A DNA stretch of 18,447 bases. Origin: DASWHX01 sp036397995. Lineage in GTDB: Bacteria > Bacteroidota > Bacteroidia > Cytophagales > Cyclobacteriaceae. Below are positions 7,488-16,113 of this stretch, one piece after another. Under the pieces are notes generated by a model, which did no database searches, had not been told where the DNA came from, and saw only the letters and a list, made by a program, of their open reading frames with translations. How positions within the stretch are numbered: position 1 is the stretch's first letter; each line of letters opens with the position of its first letter. A program made the position numbers and the translations under genes. The DNA lies in the NCBI GenBank assembly GCA_036397995.1, contig DASWHX010000258.1:1-18447 (forward strand). The letters are read 5' to 3'.

Positions 7488-8154
7488 TATCAAAAACTTT
7501 TCTCATTCCAATGGTTGCCTTCTCTTCAATTAAGAACAATTTATCCTCGGGAGCGATGGTTGGCATTTTGGGATCAATAATAAATCGGGGGATTCCTCTT
7601 GAAACATAATCAAGGAGACCGGCTGCGGGATAAACAAGCAGAGAAGTGCCGACCACGATGAAGATATCGGATGCAGACGCTTCTTTTATGGCCGGCTCCA
7701 TGGCTGGAACCATCTCACCAAACCAGACAATATTGGGTCTGAGTTGACTTCCTTTTTCGCATTTGTCTCCAAGTTTGATTTCACCTTTGATGGGATACAC
7801 CAGGGATGGATTATGTGTTGACCTTGCCTCGAAAATACTTCCGTGCAAGTGAATAACTTTTTTCGACCCTGCTTTTTCATGCAGGTTGTCAACGTTTTGA
7901 GTAACAACCGTTACTTCGAAATAATCCTGAAGTTTAGCAATTAATTCATGGGCAAGATTTGGATTAGCCTGGAGGGCTGCCTTCCTTCTTTGATTGTAAA
8001 ATTCCAGAACCATTTCGGGGTTCCGATGCCAACCTTCCGGTGTAGCGACATCTTCTATATTGTGTCCTTCCCAAAGGCCTCCTGAATCGCGGAATGTAGG
8101 AATACCACTTTCTGCACTTACCCCTGCACCGGTAAGAACAACTATTTTTTTCAC
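7465..8154 (-). CDS. cobB: SIR2-family NAD-dependent protein deacylase (zinc-less CobB/SIRT5 type)
   Basis: This sirtuin of 229 residues removes acyl groups from lysine using NAD+. Motifs are GAGVSAESGIPTFRD (9-23), TQNVD (85-89), HLHG (102-105, catalytic His104) and VVGTSLLVYPAAGL (167-180). FYNQRR (52-57) supplies the Tyr53/Arg56 pair that, in SIRT5 and E. coli CobB, confers desuccinylase and demalonylase activity. The usual four zinc cysteines are absent: between HLHG and LRPNIVWFGE there is only one Cys (132). I recall this as a common Bacteroidota variant rather than damage. The start is GTG (8152-8154), immediately after the topA TAA with no spacer, so translation is probably coupled to topA. 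The 3' end overlaps menC on the opposite strand by 23 nt. Confidence 0.92.
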   Translation of the reverse strand: MKKIVVLTGAGVSAESGIPTFRDSGGLWEGHNIEDVATPEGWHRNPEMVLEFYNQRRKAALQANPNLAHELIAKLQDYFEVTVVTQNVDNLHEKAGSKKVIHLHGSIFEARSTHNPSLVYPIKGEIKLGDKCEKGSQLRPNIVWFGEMVPAMEPAIKEASASDIFIVVGTSLLVYPAAGLLDYVSRGIPRFIIDPKMPTIAPEDKLFLIEEKATIGMRKVFDTILSEFH

Positions 8155-10473
8155 TTATTTCTTCCGTCTGATAAACTTCTTCTTTTCAGGAGCCTTTTCC
8201 ACCAGTTCCAGGCATTCTTCCAAGGTTAACTCCTCAGGAATCTTGCCTTTTGGAATTTTCACATTTTTACTTCCTGCTTTAATATAGGGACCAAACCTAC
8301 CATTCAAAACCTGGATATCCGGATTTTCAGGAAAGCTCCGGATCAGTTTTTTAGAATCAGCTTCACGTTTTTCCTTGATCAATCCGATAGCACGCTCCAA
8401 TTCAACTGAGTAAGGATCGTCTTCCTTCGGAAGGGAGATAAATTTTCCTTCATGCCTCACATAAGGACCGAACCTGCCAATATTGACATCCACTTTACTC
8501 CCTTCAAAATCACCCAATTCTCTGGGTAGTTTAAATAATTCGATTGCGTCCTCCAGCGTAATGGATTCTATAAATTGGCCATTGCGCATACTTGCAAACC
8601 TTGGCTTTTCTTCTTCTTCCTCACCGGTGCCAATTTGGACTACAGGACCAAATTTTCCAAGCCGGGCAAAAATTGGTTTACCTGATTTTGGATCTATTCC
8701 CAACTTTCTCATTGGACCAACGTCTGACTTTTTCAGTGTGTTTGTAAATTCTACGCGTTCATGAAAATTACCATAGAAGTCTTTGAGCATTTTGTTCCAC
8801 ACTTTCTTACCACTGGCGATGTCATCAAACTCTTTCTCTACCTCCGCTGTGAATGAATAATTTGTTACTGTTGGAAAATTTTCAACAAGAAAATCATTTA
8901 CCACCATTGCGGTGTTGGTAGGAAATAATTTATTTTTTTCGTAGCCTGTAATTTCAGTTTCAACTGACTTAGTAATTTTACCATCCCTTAACCTGAAAGA
9001 TTGATATTTTCTTTCCTTACCGTCCCTGGTTTCTTTTGAAATATAACCCCGCTTCTGAATCGTACTAATTGTAGGAGCATAGGTTGAAGGCCGGCCAATA
9101 CCAAGTTCTTCCAGCTTTTTTACAAGACTCGCTTCTGTATATCGTGGTGGATGCTTGGAGAAAACCTCCCTGGATTTAATTTCATACATGTTTAAAACCT
9201 GGTTCTCCCGGAGGGGCGGAAGAATGCCGGAGGAGACTGAATTTTCATCTTCTTCTTCCCGTGATTCTACATATACCTTAAGGAAACCATCAAAAATAAC
9301 TACTTCACCGGTAGCAATAAATTTTTCGGTTGTAGTAGAAATGCCAATTGTTGCCGTTGTCTTTTCTAACTGAGCATCTGCCATTTGACTTGCGATTGCC
9401 CGTTTCCAAATTAATTCGTAAAGCTTCTGCTCACGTTTGTCATTACTTCCGATCAAATCAGAAAAATCAGTAGGCCTGATGGCTTCATGAGCTTCCTGTG
9501 CACCTTTTGATTTGGTTTTATAATGTTTTATGTGAAGGTATTTATCTCCGTAAGACTGCTTAATCCTGGACGCGGCATTACTGATCGCATCCTCGGAAAG
9601 TGATAATGAATCAGTTCTCATGTAAGATATTTTTCCAGCTTCATACAATTTTTGAGCAAGTATCATGGTTTGAGAAACTGAATAACCCAGTTTGCGGCCT
9701 GCTTCCTGCTGGAGGGTTGAAGTGGTGAAAGGCGGAGACGAAGATCGCTTCCCGGGTTTCTTTTGAAGTTTTTCAATATTGAATTCTGCTCCCAAACATT
9801 TATTAAGGAAATCTTCTGCCTTATCTATTGAATTAAATCTTGATGAAAGTTCCGCATTAAGTTCCGAGCCATCATCTAATTTGAAGAGGGCTTGCACCCT
9901 GAAATTTGACCCGGACTTAAAACTTTCAATTTCCCTTTCTCTTTCGACAACCAGGCGAACCGCAACAGATTGAACTCTTCCTGCCGATAAACCTGTTTTA
10001 ATTTTTTTCCAAAGTATCGGAGATAATTCAAAACCTACAAGTCGATCGAGTACCCTTCTTGCTTGCTGAGCATTCACTAAATCCAAATCAATTCCCCTGG
10101 GATTCTCCAGCGCATTCTGAATCGCGTTTTTTGTGATTTCATGAAACACAATTCTTCTTGTCCTGGCATCCTCTAAATTGAGCGCCTCTTTTAAATGCCA
10201 GGAAATAGCCTCACCTTCCCGGTCATCATCACTGGCAAGGTAAATCAACTCAGCATCCTTGACTAACTTCTTCAGGTTTTCAATTACCTCTTTTTTATCT
10301 TTCGAAATTTCGTACTTAGGTTGAAACCCATTTTCAATATCAATGGCGCTATCATCCTTGGGTAAATCGCGGACGTGACCATAGCTGGAAGCAACTTTGT
10401 ATTCTTTGCCCAAATAGCCTTCAATGGTTTTTGCTTTTGCAGGAGACTCTACTATTACCAGGTTTTTTGCCAT
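8155..10473 (-). CDS. topA: DNA topoisomerase I (type IA)
   Basis: TopA relaxes negative supercoils through a transient 5'-phosphotyrosine DNA link. The 772-residue protein begins with a Toprim domain: VIVESPAKA with Glu9, and SDDDREGE with the metal-binding acidic cluster at 82-84. The type IA core follows, with AQQARRVLDRLVGFELSP (135-152), GLSAGRVQSVA and KISYMRTDS, where Tyr284 is the catalytic residue. The C-terminus carries Topo_C-type glycine-rich repeats (LGKFGPVVQIG, IGRFGPYVR, NGRFGPYIK) and a basic tail. There are no CxxC zinc ribbons, unlike E. coli TopA; this form is common in Bacteroidota. Start is ATG with no strong SD. It leads a two-gene unit with the sirtuin gene and is divergent from the sixA-like gene, with 123 nt between starts. 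Confidence 0.97.
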   Translation of the reverse strand: MAKNLVIVESPAKAKTIEGYLGKEYKVASSYGHVRDLPKDDSAIDIENGFQPKYEISKDKKEVIENLKKLVKDAELIYLASDDDREGEAISWHLKEALNLEDARTRRIVFHEITKNAIQNALENPRGIDLDLVNAQQARRVLDRLVGFELSPILWKKIKTGLSAGRVQSVAVRLVVEREREIESFKSGSNFRVQALFKLDDGSELNAELSSRFNSIDKAEDFLNKCLGAEFNIEKLQKKPGKRSSSPPFTTSTLQQEAGRKLGYSVSQTMILAQKLYEAGKISYMRTDSLSLSEDAISNAASRIKQSYGDKYLHIKHYKTKSKGAQEAHEAIRPTDFSDLIGSNDKREQKLYELIWKRAIASQMADAQLEKTTATIGISTTTEKFIATGEVVIFDGFLKVYVESREEEDENSVSSGILPPLRENQVLNMYEIKSREVFSKHPPRYTEASLVKKLEELGIGRPSTYAPTISTIQKRGYISKETRDGKERKYQSFRLRDGKITKSVETEITGYEKNKLFPTNTAMVVNDFLVENFPTVTNYSFTAEVEKEFDDIASGKKVWNKMLKDFYGNFHERVEFTNTLKKSDVGPMRKLGIDPKSGKPIFARLGKFGPVVQIGTGEEEEEKPRFASMRNGQFIESITLEDAIELFKLPRELGDFEGSKVDVNIGRFGPYVRHEGKFISLPKEDDPYSVELERAIGLIKEKREADSKKLIRSFPENPDIQVLNGRFGPYIKAGSKNVKIPKGKIPEELTLEECLELVEKAPEKKKFIRRKK

Positions 10474-10596
10474 AATTCAATTTTCAAAAACGGCTCAAAT
10501 ATCAAGAAAAAAATATTAATAAAAAGATTCAAATATTTTTAAATGCGGAATATAATAAGGTAAGTAACCATTAACTTTCGGTTTATTTTGAATTCA

Positions 10597-11109
10597 ATGG
10601 AGGCAGAATTATTCCTGATTAGGCATGCAGAAGCGTTGGATAAGTCACCGGAAATCAAAGATTTAGACCGTCAATTATCTCCGATTGGATTAAGAAATTC
10701 TTCCATTCAAGGAGAATTAATAAAAAAAAATAAAATTCTTCCTGATCTGATAGTATCCAGCAATGCGGTAAGAGCAGCATACACTGCTCATCTTATTGCG
10801 GAGCGAATAGGATATGATACTTCAAGAATAATAATAAATGACGAAGTGTACGAAGCCTCAGTAAGAACATTATTAAATGTGGTAAACCAGTTGAATGATG
10901 AATTGAATAAGGTATTCATAATCGGGCATAATCCTTCAATTTCATATCTGGCTGAGTACATTAGCAAATCGGAGATAGGAGATATTCTTCCGGGCTCAAT
11001 TGTCAGACTAAAGCGACTTACGGATTCGTGGTCGTTAGTTTCTGAAAATACTTGTGAATTACAATCATATAATTATCCCGGAGAAACTGATGAAATAAAT
11101 AATGAGTGA
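10597..11109 (+). CDS. SixA-like histidine phosphatase (phosphohistidine phosphatase family)
   Basis: This 170-residue histidine phosphatase (phosphoglycerate-mutase fold) has LIRHAEAL with nucleophile His10, SSNAVRAAYTA with the phosphate-binding Arg59, and the second His in IGHNPSIS (His111). Length and order match SixA, which dephosphorylates phosphohistidine on ArcB or on the nitrogen PTS; the substrate here is unknown. I chose ATG at 10597 rather than the in-frame TTG at 10588, because the protein then starts directly at the first beta strand (MEAELFLIRH). The stop overlaps the start of the agmatinase-family gene by 8 nt (ATGAGTGA), so the pair is translationally coupled. There is no SD. 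Confidence 0.85.
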   Translation: MEAELFLIRHAEALDKSPEIKDLDRQLSPIGLRNSSIQGELIKKNKILPDLIVSSNAVRAAYTAHLIAERIGYDTSRIIINDEVYEASVRTLLNVVNQLNDELNKVFIIGHNPSISYLAEYISKSEIGDILPGSIVRLKRLTDSWSLVSENTCELQSYNYPGETDEINNE

Positions 11110-12154
11110 AATTGAAAATTTTGATCCGAATGGAGTGGGGGTAAAGGGAACTTTATTCGGGCTGCCGTTTAATGAAGAAAATGCTTCACTGATTCTAATT
11201 CCGGTTCCATGGGAGGTTACGGTTTCTTACGGAGCAGGTACTGCTGAGGGTCCTATGAATATACTTGATTGCTCAACGCAAGTTGATTTGTTTTCTCCAC
11301 AGATTAAGGATGCCTGGAAAATGGGAATAGCAATGTTGGAAATTGATCCTGTAATTCAGGAAACAAGTTACAAACTTCGTGCAGAAGCGCTGGAATATAT
11401 TCAGGAGCAGGAAATGGGTGATGATGATTTGGGAGAAAAACGAAATTTTTCTGACATTCCTTCCCGGGTTGATGAGGGATCTTTACAAATGATAAATTGG
11501 GTGCGTGAAAAGACGGCAAACATTTTATCCAAAGAAAAAATGGTAGGATTGATTGGTGGAGATCACAGTACGCCTTTGGGTTTAATAGAAGCACTTGGTT
11601 CCAAATACAGTGAATTTGGAATTTTGCAAATCGATGCGCATGCAGACTTGAGGAAAGCCTATGAAGGATTTACCTATTCTCACGCGTCTATTATGTACAA
11701 CGCGCTCCAAAATGAATCCATAGGTAAATTAGTTCAGGTTGGAGTTCGGGATTTTTCCGAAGACGAATACCAAATGATCAAGGATTCAGGGGGTAGAATT
11801 TCCTGCTTCTTTGATTCTGACCTGAGAGAGCGCCTTGGAAATAATGAGAGTTGGAAAACAATTTGCAAAGAAATAATTAGTGAATTGCCCGAAAGTGTGT
11901 ATATAAGTTTTGACATAGACGGAATGGATCCTAAATTATGTCCGGGCACCGGTACACCTGTTCCCGGAGGTTTGGAATTTGACATGGTAACAACATTGAT
12001 TCGTGACTTATCGCTTTCGGGAAGAAAAATAATTGGATTTGATCTTGTGGAAGTCGGCGCTCATCCCTGGGATGGTAATGTTGGTGCGCGATTACTGTAC
12101 AGTCTTTGCAACTGGATGGGTGTTTCTCAAAAAAAGTTGTCACCCGCCACTTAA
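11102..12154 (+). CDS. agmatinase-family ureohydrolase
   Basis: This manganese ureohydrolase has 350 residues. The six metal ligands are in place: His155 (GGDHS), Asp178/His180/Asp182 (DAHADLR) and Asp271/Asp273 (SFDIDGMDP). PVPWEVTVSYGAGTAEGP (34-51) is the usual substrate-entry opening. Agmatinase would release urea from agmatine to give putrescine. Related enzymes act on arginine, formimidoylglutamate or guanidino compounds, and the motifs do not separate them cleanly. It is longer than the typical 300-residue SpeB because of an acidic insert at about 100-125 (QEQEMGDDDLGEK) and a divergent C-terminal EVGAHPWDG block. It overlaps the upstream sixA-like gene by 8 nt. The symporter begins 52 nt downstream on the same strand and may be co-transcribed, which would fit amino-acid or amine catabolism. 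Confidence 0.87.
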   Translation: MSEIENFDPNGVGVKGTLFGLPFNEENASLILIPVPWEVTVSYGAGTAEGPMNILDCSTQVDLFSPQIKDAWKMGIAMLEIDPVIQETSYKLRAEALEYIQEQEMGDDDLGEKRNFSDIPSRVDEGSLQMINWVREKTANILSKEKMVGLIGGDHSTPLGLIEALGSKYSEFGILQIDAHADLRKAYEGFTYSHASIMYNALQNESIGKLVQVGVRDFSEDEYQMIKDSGGRISCFFDSDLRERLGNNESWKTICKEIISELPESVYISFDIDGMDPKLCPGTGTPVPGGLEFDMVTTLIRDLSLSGRKIIGFDLVEVGAHPWDGNVGARLLYSLCNWMGVSQKKLSPAT

Positions 12155-12206
12155 TTTTTTTTCTATCCTTCAACCTATATATTTGAAACTTTAACCATAA
12201 ACCAAA

Positions 12207-13574
12207 TTGGAAATTTTCAAGCTAATCGAATCAGGAATTGTCAGCTTCGCAAATTGGATCTGGGATTACCCGTTACTGATCTTGCTAATGGGAGGCGGCT
12301 TTTTCTTTGTGGTTTATTCAAGGTTCCTTCCATTCAAATATTTTGGGCATGCCCTGGGCGTTTTATCGGGAAAATACGACAAGGCTGATGAAGTAGGCGA
12401 GATAAATCATTACGAAGCACTAAGTACACACCTTGCGGCTACTGTTGGCATGGGTAATATCAGTGGGGTTGCGGTCGCTATCGCCGTTGGCGGACCCGGG
12501 GCTATTTTCTGGATGTGGATTAGCGCACTGGTTGGAATTGCCACAAAATTTTTCACTTGTTCCCTTTCAATTATGTACCGGGGAAAAGATTCATTAGGCG
12601 CAACGCAGGGTGGACCCATGTACGTCATTGTTGAAGGGCTTGGCAAAAGATGGAAGCCATTGGCAGTATTGTTTTGTCTTGCAGGAATGATTGGAGTGTT
12701 GCCCATTTTTCAGGCTAATCAATTGACACAAGCAATAAGGGATGTGGTCCTTGTTCCTAATGGGATAGGGCAAGGAGGATTTGTATCAGATCTAATAACC
12801 GGAATTGTTTTAACAATTCTCGTATCCGTCGTAATTCTTGGTGGTATTAAAAGAATTGCAACGGTTGCAGGTAAACTGGTTCCATTGATGGTGGTTTTAT
12901 ATTTCGTTACTGTAATGATTATTATAATGATCGACTACCATGATATCATCCCATCATTCGCCCTGATTTTTGAAGACGCTTTCTCCGGAAATGCGGTAAT
13001 GGGTGGCGCCGTGGGCGCGGTCATTTTAACTGGAGCCAAGAGGGCGGCATTTAGCAATGAGGCAGGTATCGGAACCGCGCCGATGGCTCATGGAGCGGCA
13101 AAGACAGATGAACCTATCAGAGAAGGATTGGTGGCAATGCTGGGACCCGCAATTGATACATTGATTGTTTGTACCCTGACTGCTCTTGCAATCATAATAA
13201 CCGGTGTGTGGAAAACAACTGATCATGATGGTGTTACTCTAACCATGGCTGCCTTCAATTCAGCATTGCCTGGCTTTGGTGGATACATCCTGATCCTGTG
13301 TGCGTTTATTTTTGCAACCACCTCTTTATTTTCTTTATCTTATTATGGAACTAAATGCTGGTCATTTCTGGTGGGTGCTGATAAAACCAGGTACTACGAA
13401 TATTTCTACGTAATATCAATTATTATCGGTGCGGTTGCCTCTTTAACCGCCATTATCAGTTTGATAGATGCCTTCTATGCAATTATGGCAATTCCTACTA
13501 TGACATCGGCAGTACTTCTTGCACCAAAAGTATTAAAGGAAGCAAAAAGATACTTTTCTTCATTACCAAAATAA
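12207..13574 (+). CDS. AGCS-family sodium:alanine/glycine symporter
   Basis: This inner-membrane carrier has 455 residues and about ten or eleven membrane segments, and takes up small neutral amino acids with Na+. Signatures are ATVGMGNISGVAVAIAVGGPGAIFWMW (78-104 region; GNISG binds substrate and cation in the family), GATQGGPMY (131-139) and FSNEAGIGTAPMAHGAAK (282-299). The start is TTG at 12207; no ATG precedes the first amphipathic segment and the family N-terminus aligns here. The TTG has no SD. The upstream 52 nt is T-rich after the agmatinase-family stop, but I see no hairpin, so read-through from that gene is likely. Its stop codon directly abuts the stop of the convergent tlpA-like gene. 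Confidence 0.92.
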   Translation: MEIFKLIESGIVSFANWIWDYPLLILLMGGGFFFVVYSRFLPFKYFGHALGVLSGKYDKADEVGEINHYEALSTHLAATVGMGNISGVAVAIAVGGPGAIFWMWISALVGIATKFFTCSLSIMYRGKDSLGATQGGPMYVIVEGLGKRWKPLAVLFCLAGMIGVLPIFQANQLTQAIRDVVLVPNGIGQGGFVSDLITGIVLTILVSVVILGGIKRIATVAGKLVPLMVVLYFVTVMIIIMIDYHDIIPSFALIFEDAFSGNAVMGGAVGAVILTGAKRAAFSNEAGIGTAPMAHGAAKTDEPIREGLVAMLGPAIDTLIVCTLTALAIIITGVWKTTDHDGVTLTMAAFNSALPGFGGYILILCAFIFATTSLFSLSYYGTKCWSFLVGADKTRYYEYFYVISIIIGAVASLTAIISLIDAFYAIMAIPTMTSAVLLAPKVLKEAKRYFSSLPK

Positions 13575-14150
13575 CTATTTTTTACCTGCTAACTCTTCAA
13601 GGTATTTGATGAAAGATTTTTTGTTATAATCCGCCATTCCAATTGTTTTGCTTACAACCATTCCATCAGGACTAATAATAAATGTTGTGGGAACGGCCGG
13701 AGGATTATAAATCTCTGGCAAAGGGCTCAATGGGAAGAATGCAGGAAGATCAAAGTTTTTCCTATGTAGAAATTGAATCGCGTCCCCGGATTGGGAATCC
13801 AAAGATATTAATATGAATTTCACTTTAGTGGTGTCCGTTTTATTATAAAGATTCTGGATTCCCGGCATTTCGGCAATACATGGCCCGCACCAGGATGCCC
13901 AGAAGTTCATAAAAATAACTTTACCCCGGTAGTCACTCAGGTTGATTATCTTTTCAGATGAAAGAGACTTGAGTTCCACATCATATACTGCTCTTTCCCA
14001 TTTATCAGCATTGAGTTTCTTTGGAGCAATTATTCCGGTAGACAAAATAATTCTTTGGGTAAAAGCAATCACCTCAGTATGTAGCCCTGTCGCGTATAGG
14101 ATTCCGAATACTCCAAGAATTACAATCCATTCCCTGACAAATTTTTTCAT
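13575..14150 (-). CDS. membrane-anchored TlpA-like thiol-disulfide oxidoreductase
   Basis: This 191-residue thioredoxin-fold protein has an N-terminal hydrophobic segment (about 8-22, preceded by KKFVREW) that should act as an uncleaved anchor, placing the domain in the periplasm. The fold starts near residue 56 and includes the FMNFWASWCGPC active site (Cys88 and Cys91) and the cis-proline loop AVPTTF (Pro154). The FFPLSP and EIYNPP segments resemble the inserted region of TlpA/ResA-type reductases, which keep cytochrome c or other periplasmic cysteines reduced. The partner here is not evident. It abuts the AGCS symporter stop (0 nt between stops) and is divergent from the secreted-protein gene. 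Confidence 0.88.
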   Translation of the reverse strand: MKKFVREWIVILGVFGILYATGLHTEVIAFTQRIILSTGIIAPKKLNADKWERAVYDVELKSLSSEKIINLSDYRGKVIFMNFWASWCGPCIAEMPGIQNLYNKTDTTKVKFILISLDSQSGDAIQFLHRKNFDLPAFFPLSPLPEIYNPPAVPTTFIISPDGMVVSKTIGMADYNKKSFIKYLEELAGKK

Positions 14151-14275
14151 TATCAGAATTAATATATAAACTTAAGTACACTAAAAGCTTCAAAAAAGTT
14201 CACAAATTGTTCGGATTAGCAAATCTGATTGACTGATAAAAATAGAACCGGTATGCCAATTCATCGCACACGAAA

Positions 14276-14304
14276 TTTGATTTGCCCGAAAAATGGTAAA
14301 TTGC
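14276..14304 (+). promoter_or_regulatory. candidate Bacteroidota-type promoter for the 597-residue secreted protein
   Basis: TTTG (14276-14279) is followed 17 nt later by TAAATTGC (14297-14304), close to the Bacteroidota primary-sigma consensus TTTG and TANNTTTG (-33/-7). It ends 15 nt before the ATG at 14320, which would leave a very short leader. This was a pattern match by eye in A+T-rich DNA, so chance occurrence is quite possible. Confidence 0.3.
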
Positions 14305-14319
14305 AAATAAAATCATTCA

Positions 14320-16113
14320 ATGAAAAGAGCGGTAGCTTTAGTAATTGTGGCACTCATACTTAGCGTACAAAATGCTTATTCACAGAAAGTTAAGTATAAG
14401 GATTTATTTATTTTGTTGAATTCAAAGAAGTATGAAGAAGCTGAGCCGTTTCTTCGGGTCTTCATGGCTGATCCCAAAAATTCTGACCATGCCAACGCAC
14501 ATTTCCATATGGCATTGATGTTTGAATTTAAAGCTAACAGGAACGACATACTTACTCAAAATCACTTACTTGTAAATAACATTGATTCGGCGCTTTATTA
14601 CTTTACCCTGGCTAAAAACATGATCGATGAAAAGGAGACTAGTAAGAATGATGAATATTACCAGACCTATTCACGAAGAGATTTGAGGACGGGCAAATTT
14701 GGGATAAAATTATCTGATATTCATTTAGAGATTGAAAACAAGGTTAAGGTAATGACAGGGCAAAAAAGCAGTTTAACAAATTTGTTCACACATTATGTAA
14801 GAACAGAAAAGTATTATACTGACGCTGATAGTGTTTTCCTTATCCTTCAAAATAAATATAAAAACCAGAATAATTTATTTTTGAAAGCAGGGAATACTGA
14901 TTTAGCCAACTTAAAATTGCTGGCAGCTAAATTTGATTCCGTCAGGTATAATTTTAATCAATACAAGTCTTATCTCGAGAAATTCCCTGAATCAAAATAT
15001 AATCAAAAAATTACTATAGTAGATGTAGGAAGACTTGAGGAAGTTGCGATTATGCCGATCGATTGGAAGGATGAAACAATAAAGGTGAGAAATTACCGGG
15101 AGTGGTCAGCTTCTACTGAAACGGTGATTACTGTTGAGCTTAAAAAGTTGAAAGAACATCTGACGACATATAATAATCAGCTTGATAAGTTAACTGAAAA
15201 GATTGTAAAGGATTCTGTTTCAGCAAAGAATGAACTTACTGCGCTCATTGACCAGATGTTAGCTGAGGATTTAAAGAAATATGATCGCAATCCTATGCCT
15301 CTGGCTATATTTGACTATAAAGTTAAAAAGATTCAATACCTGGATTTATTGTTTCAATATGATTTCGATGAACTGTATTTGAAAGACAAAATTATTGTTG
15401 CGAAGGCCAGGGCAAAATTGGGGGAGGAAACCCTGGCAATAGTTAAAGCAATAGCTGAGTTTAACCTCCCGGAGGAAACAATTAAGTATCCGGAGTTTTT
15501 TCAGACGATAGGGGAGACAGGTGGAATTTCAACACTTTTGGCGAATGGAAAGCGCGAAATGGAAGAAGCGGTAAACAAATGGACACTGGAAATGGAAATA
15601 ATAATGGAAAGAATGAATTGGGGTATCAGTCAGGCTGATTCAATTTCATTGGTGCCTGCAATTGCACAGAGTTACAAGTATCACACCCTTCTTGTGAAAG
15701 ATTCTATTGCCGAGGCAAGAGCCATAGTTTCCGGTTTGGTGAGCTCCGAATCTAAACTGACCTTTACAGCTATAATAGATGAAGATTATGAGATAGACAC
15801 ATTATTTGCTTTTGAAATGGATCCTTTTATTAATTCAGTCAGGCATGAAATAATTCCATTAATGCAAATAACGGATCTCAATAATATTCTGACTGGATTT
15901 TATGCATTGAAATCTGATACCGTGTCTAGAATGGATTTAAGTCTAATCTCCATTAACTCGGTTTCATGGACCACTCATTTAGATGTGCCGGGTAAAATTT
16001 CAAAGATTATTTATGTCCCGGATGTGGAGGAGGTTAAAGTATTTATAAAACGAAACGAGGAAGATGTGTTGGCTTTAACCCTGGATTCAGGAGGCAAGCC
16101 CAAGGATCAATGA
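14320..16113 (+). CDS. secreted protein of unknown function with TPR-like N-terminal region
   Basis: I do not recognise this family. The 597-residue protein begins with a clear Sec signal peptide: MKRAVALVIVALILS hydrophobic core, likely cut after AYS at residue 21. Mature residues 25-100 resemble helical repeats (FILLNSKKYEEAEPFLRVFM, then ANAHFHMALMFEF), as in TPR proteins that count gliding- or envelope-associated partners. The middle (about 190-460) is rich in charged helices, and a small beta-rich tail (about 500-590) follows. There is no lipobox cysteine, no membrane segment and no type IX secretion C-terminal motif that I can see, so it is probably periplasmic. It stands alone on its strand; the last 7 nt overlap the convergent SpmAB gene. 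Confidence refers to the gene being real and exported. Confidence 0.85.
   Translation: MKRAVALVIVALILSVQNAYSQKVKYKDLFILLNSKKYEEAEPFLRVFMADPKNSDHANAHFHMALMFEFKANRNDILTQNHLLVNNIDSALYYFTLAKNMIDEKETSKNDEYYQTYSRRDLRTGKFGIKLSDIHLEIENKVKVMTGQKSSLTNLFTHYVRTEKYYTDADSVFLILQNKYKNQNNLFLKAGNTDLANLKLLAAKFDSVRYNFNQYKSYLEKFPESKYNQKITIVDVGRLEEVAIMPIDWKDETIKVRNYREWSASTETVITVELKKLKEHLTTYNNQLDKLTEKIVKDSVSAKNELTALIDQMLAEDLKKYDRNPMPLAIFDYKVKKIQYLDLLFQYDFDELYLKDKIIVAKARAKLGEETLAIVKAIAEFNLPEETIKYPEFFQTIGETGGISTLLANGKREMEEAVNKWTLEMEIIMERMNWGISQADSISLVPAIAQSYKYHTLLVKDSIAEARAIVSGLVSSESKLTFTAIIDEDYEIDTLFAFEMDPFINSVRHEIIPLMQITDLNNILTGFYALKSDTVSRMDLSLISINSVSWTTHLDVPGKISKIIYVPDVEEVKVFIKRNEEDVLALTLDSGGKPKDQ

Noticed and set aside
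10588..10596. In-frame TTG giving three extra N-terminal residues for the sixA-like gene
   Set aside because: The ATG three codons later fits the family N-terminus (first beta strand directly before RHAEA), and no SD supports the TTG.
10474..10596. Possible Bacteroidota promoter boxes (GATATTTG, TTATTTTG) between topA and the sixA-like gene
   Set aside because: The boxes are partial matches and lack a -33 TTTG at acceptable spacing in this very A+T-rich gap, so I could not assign either promoter.
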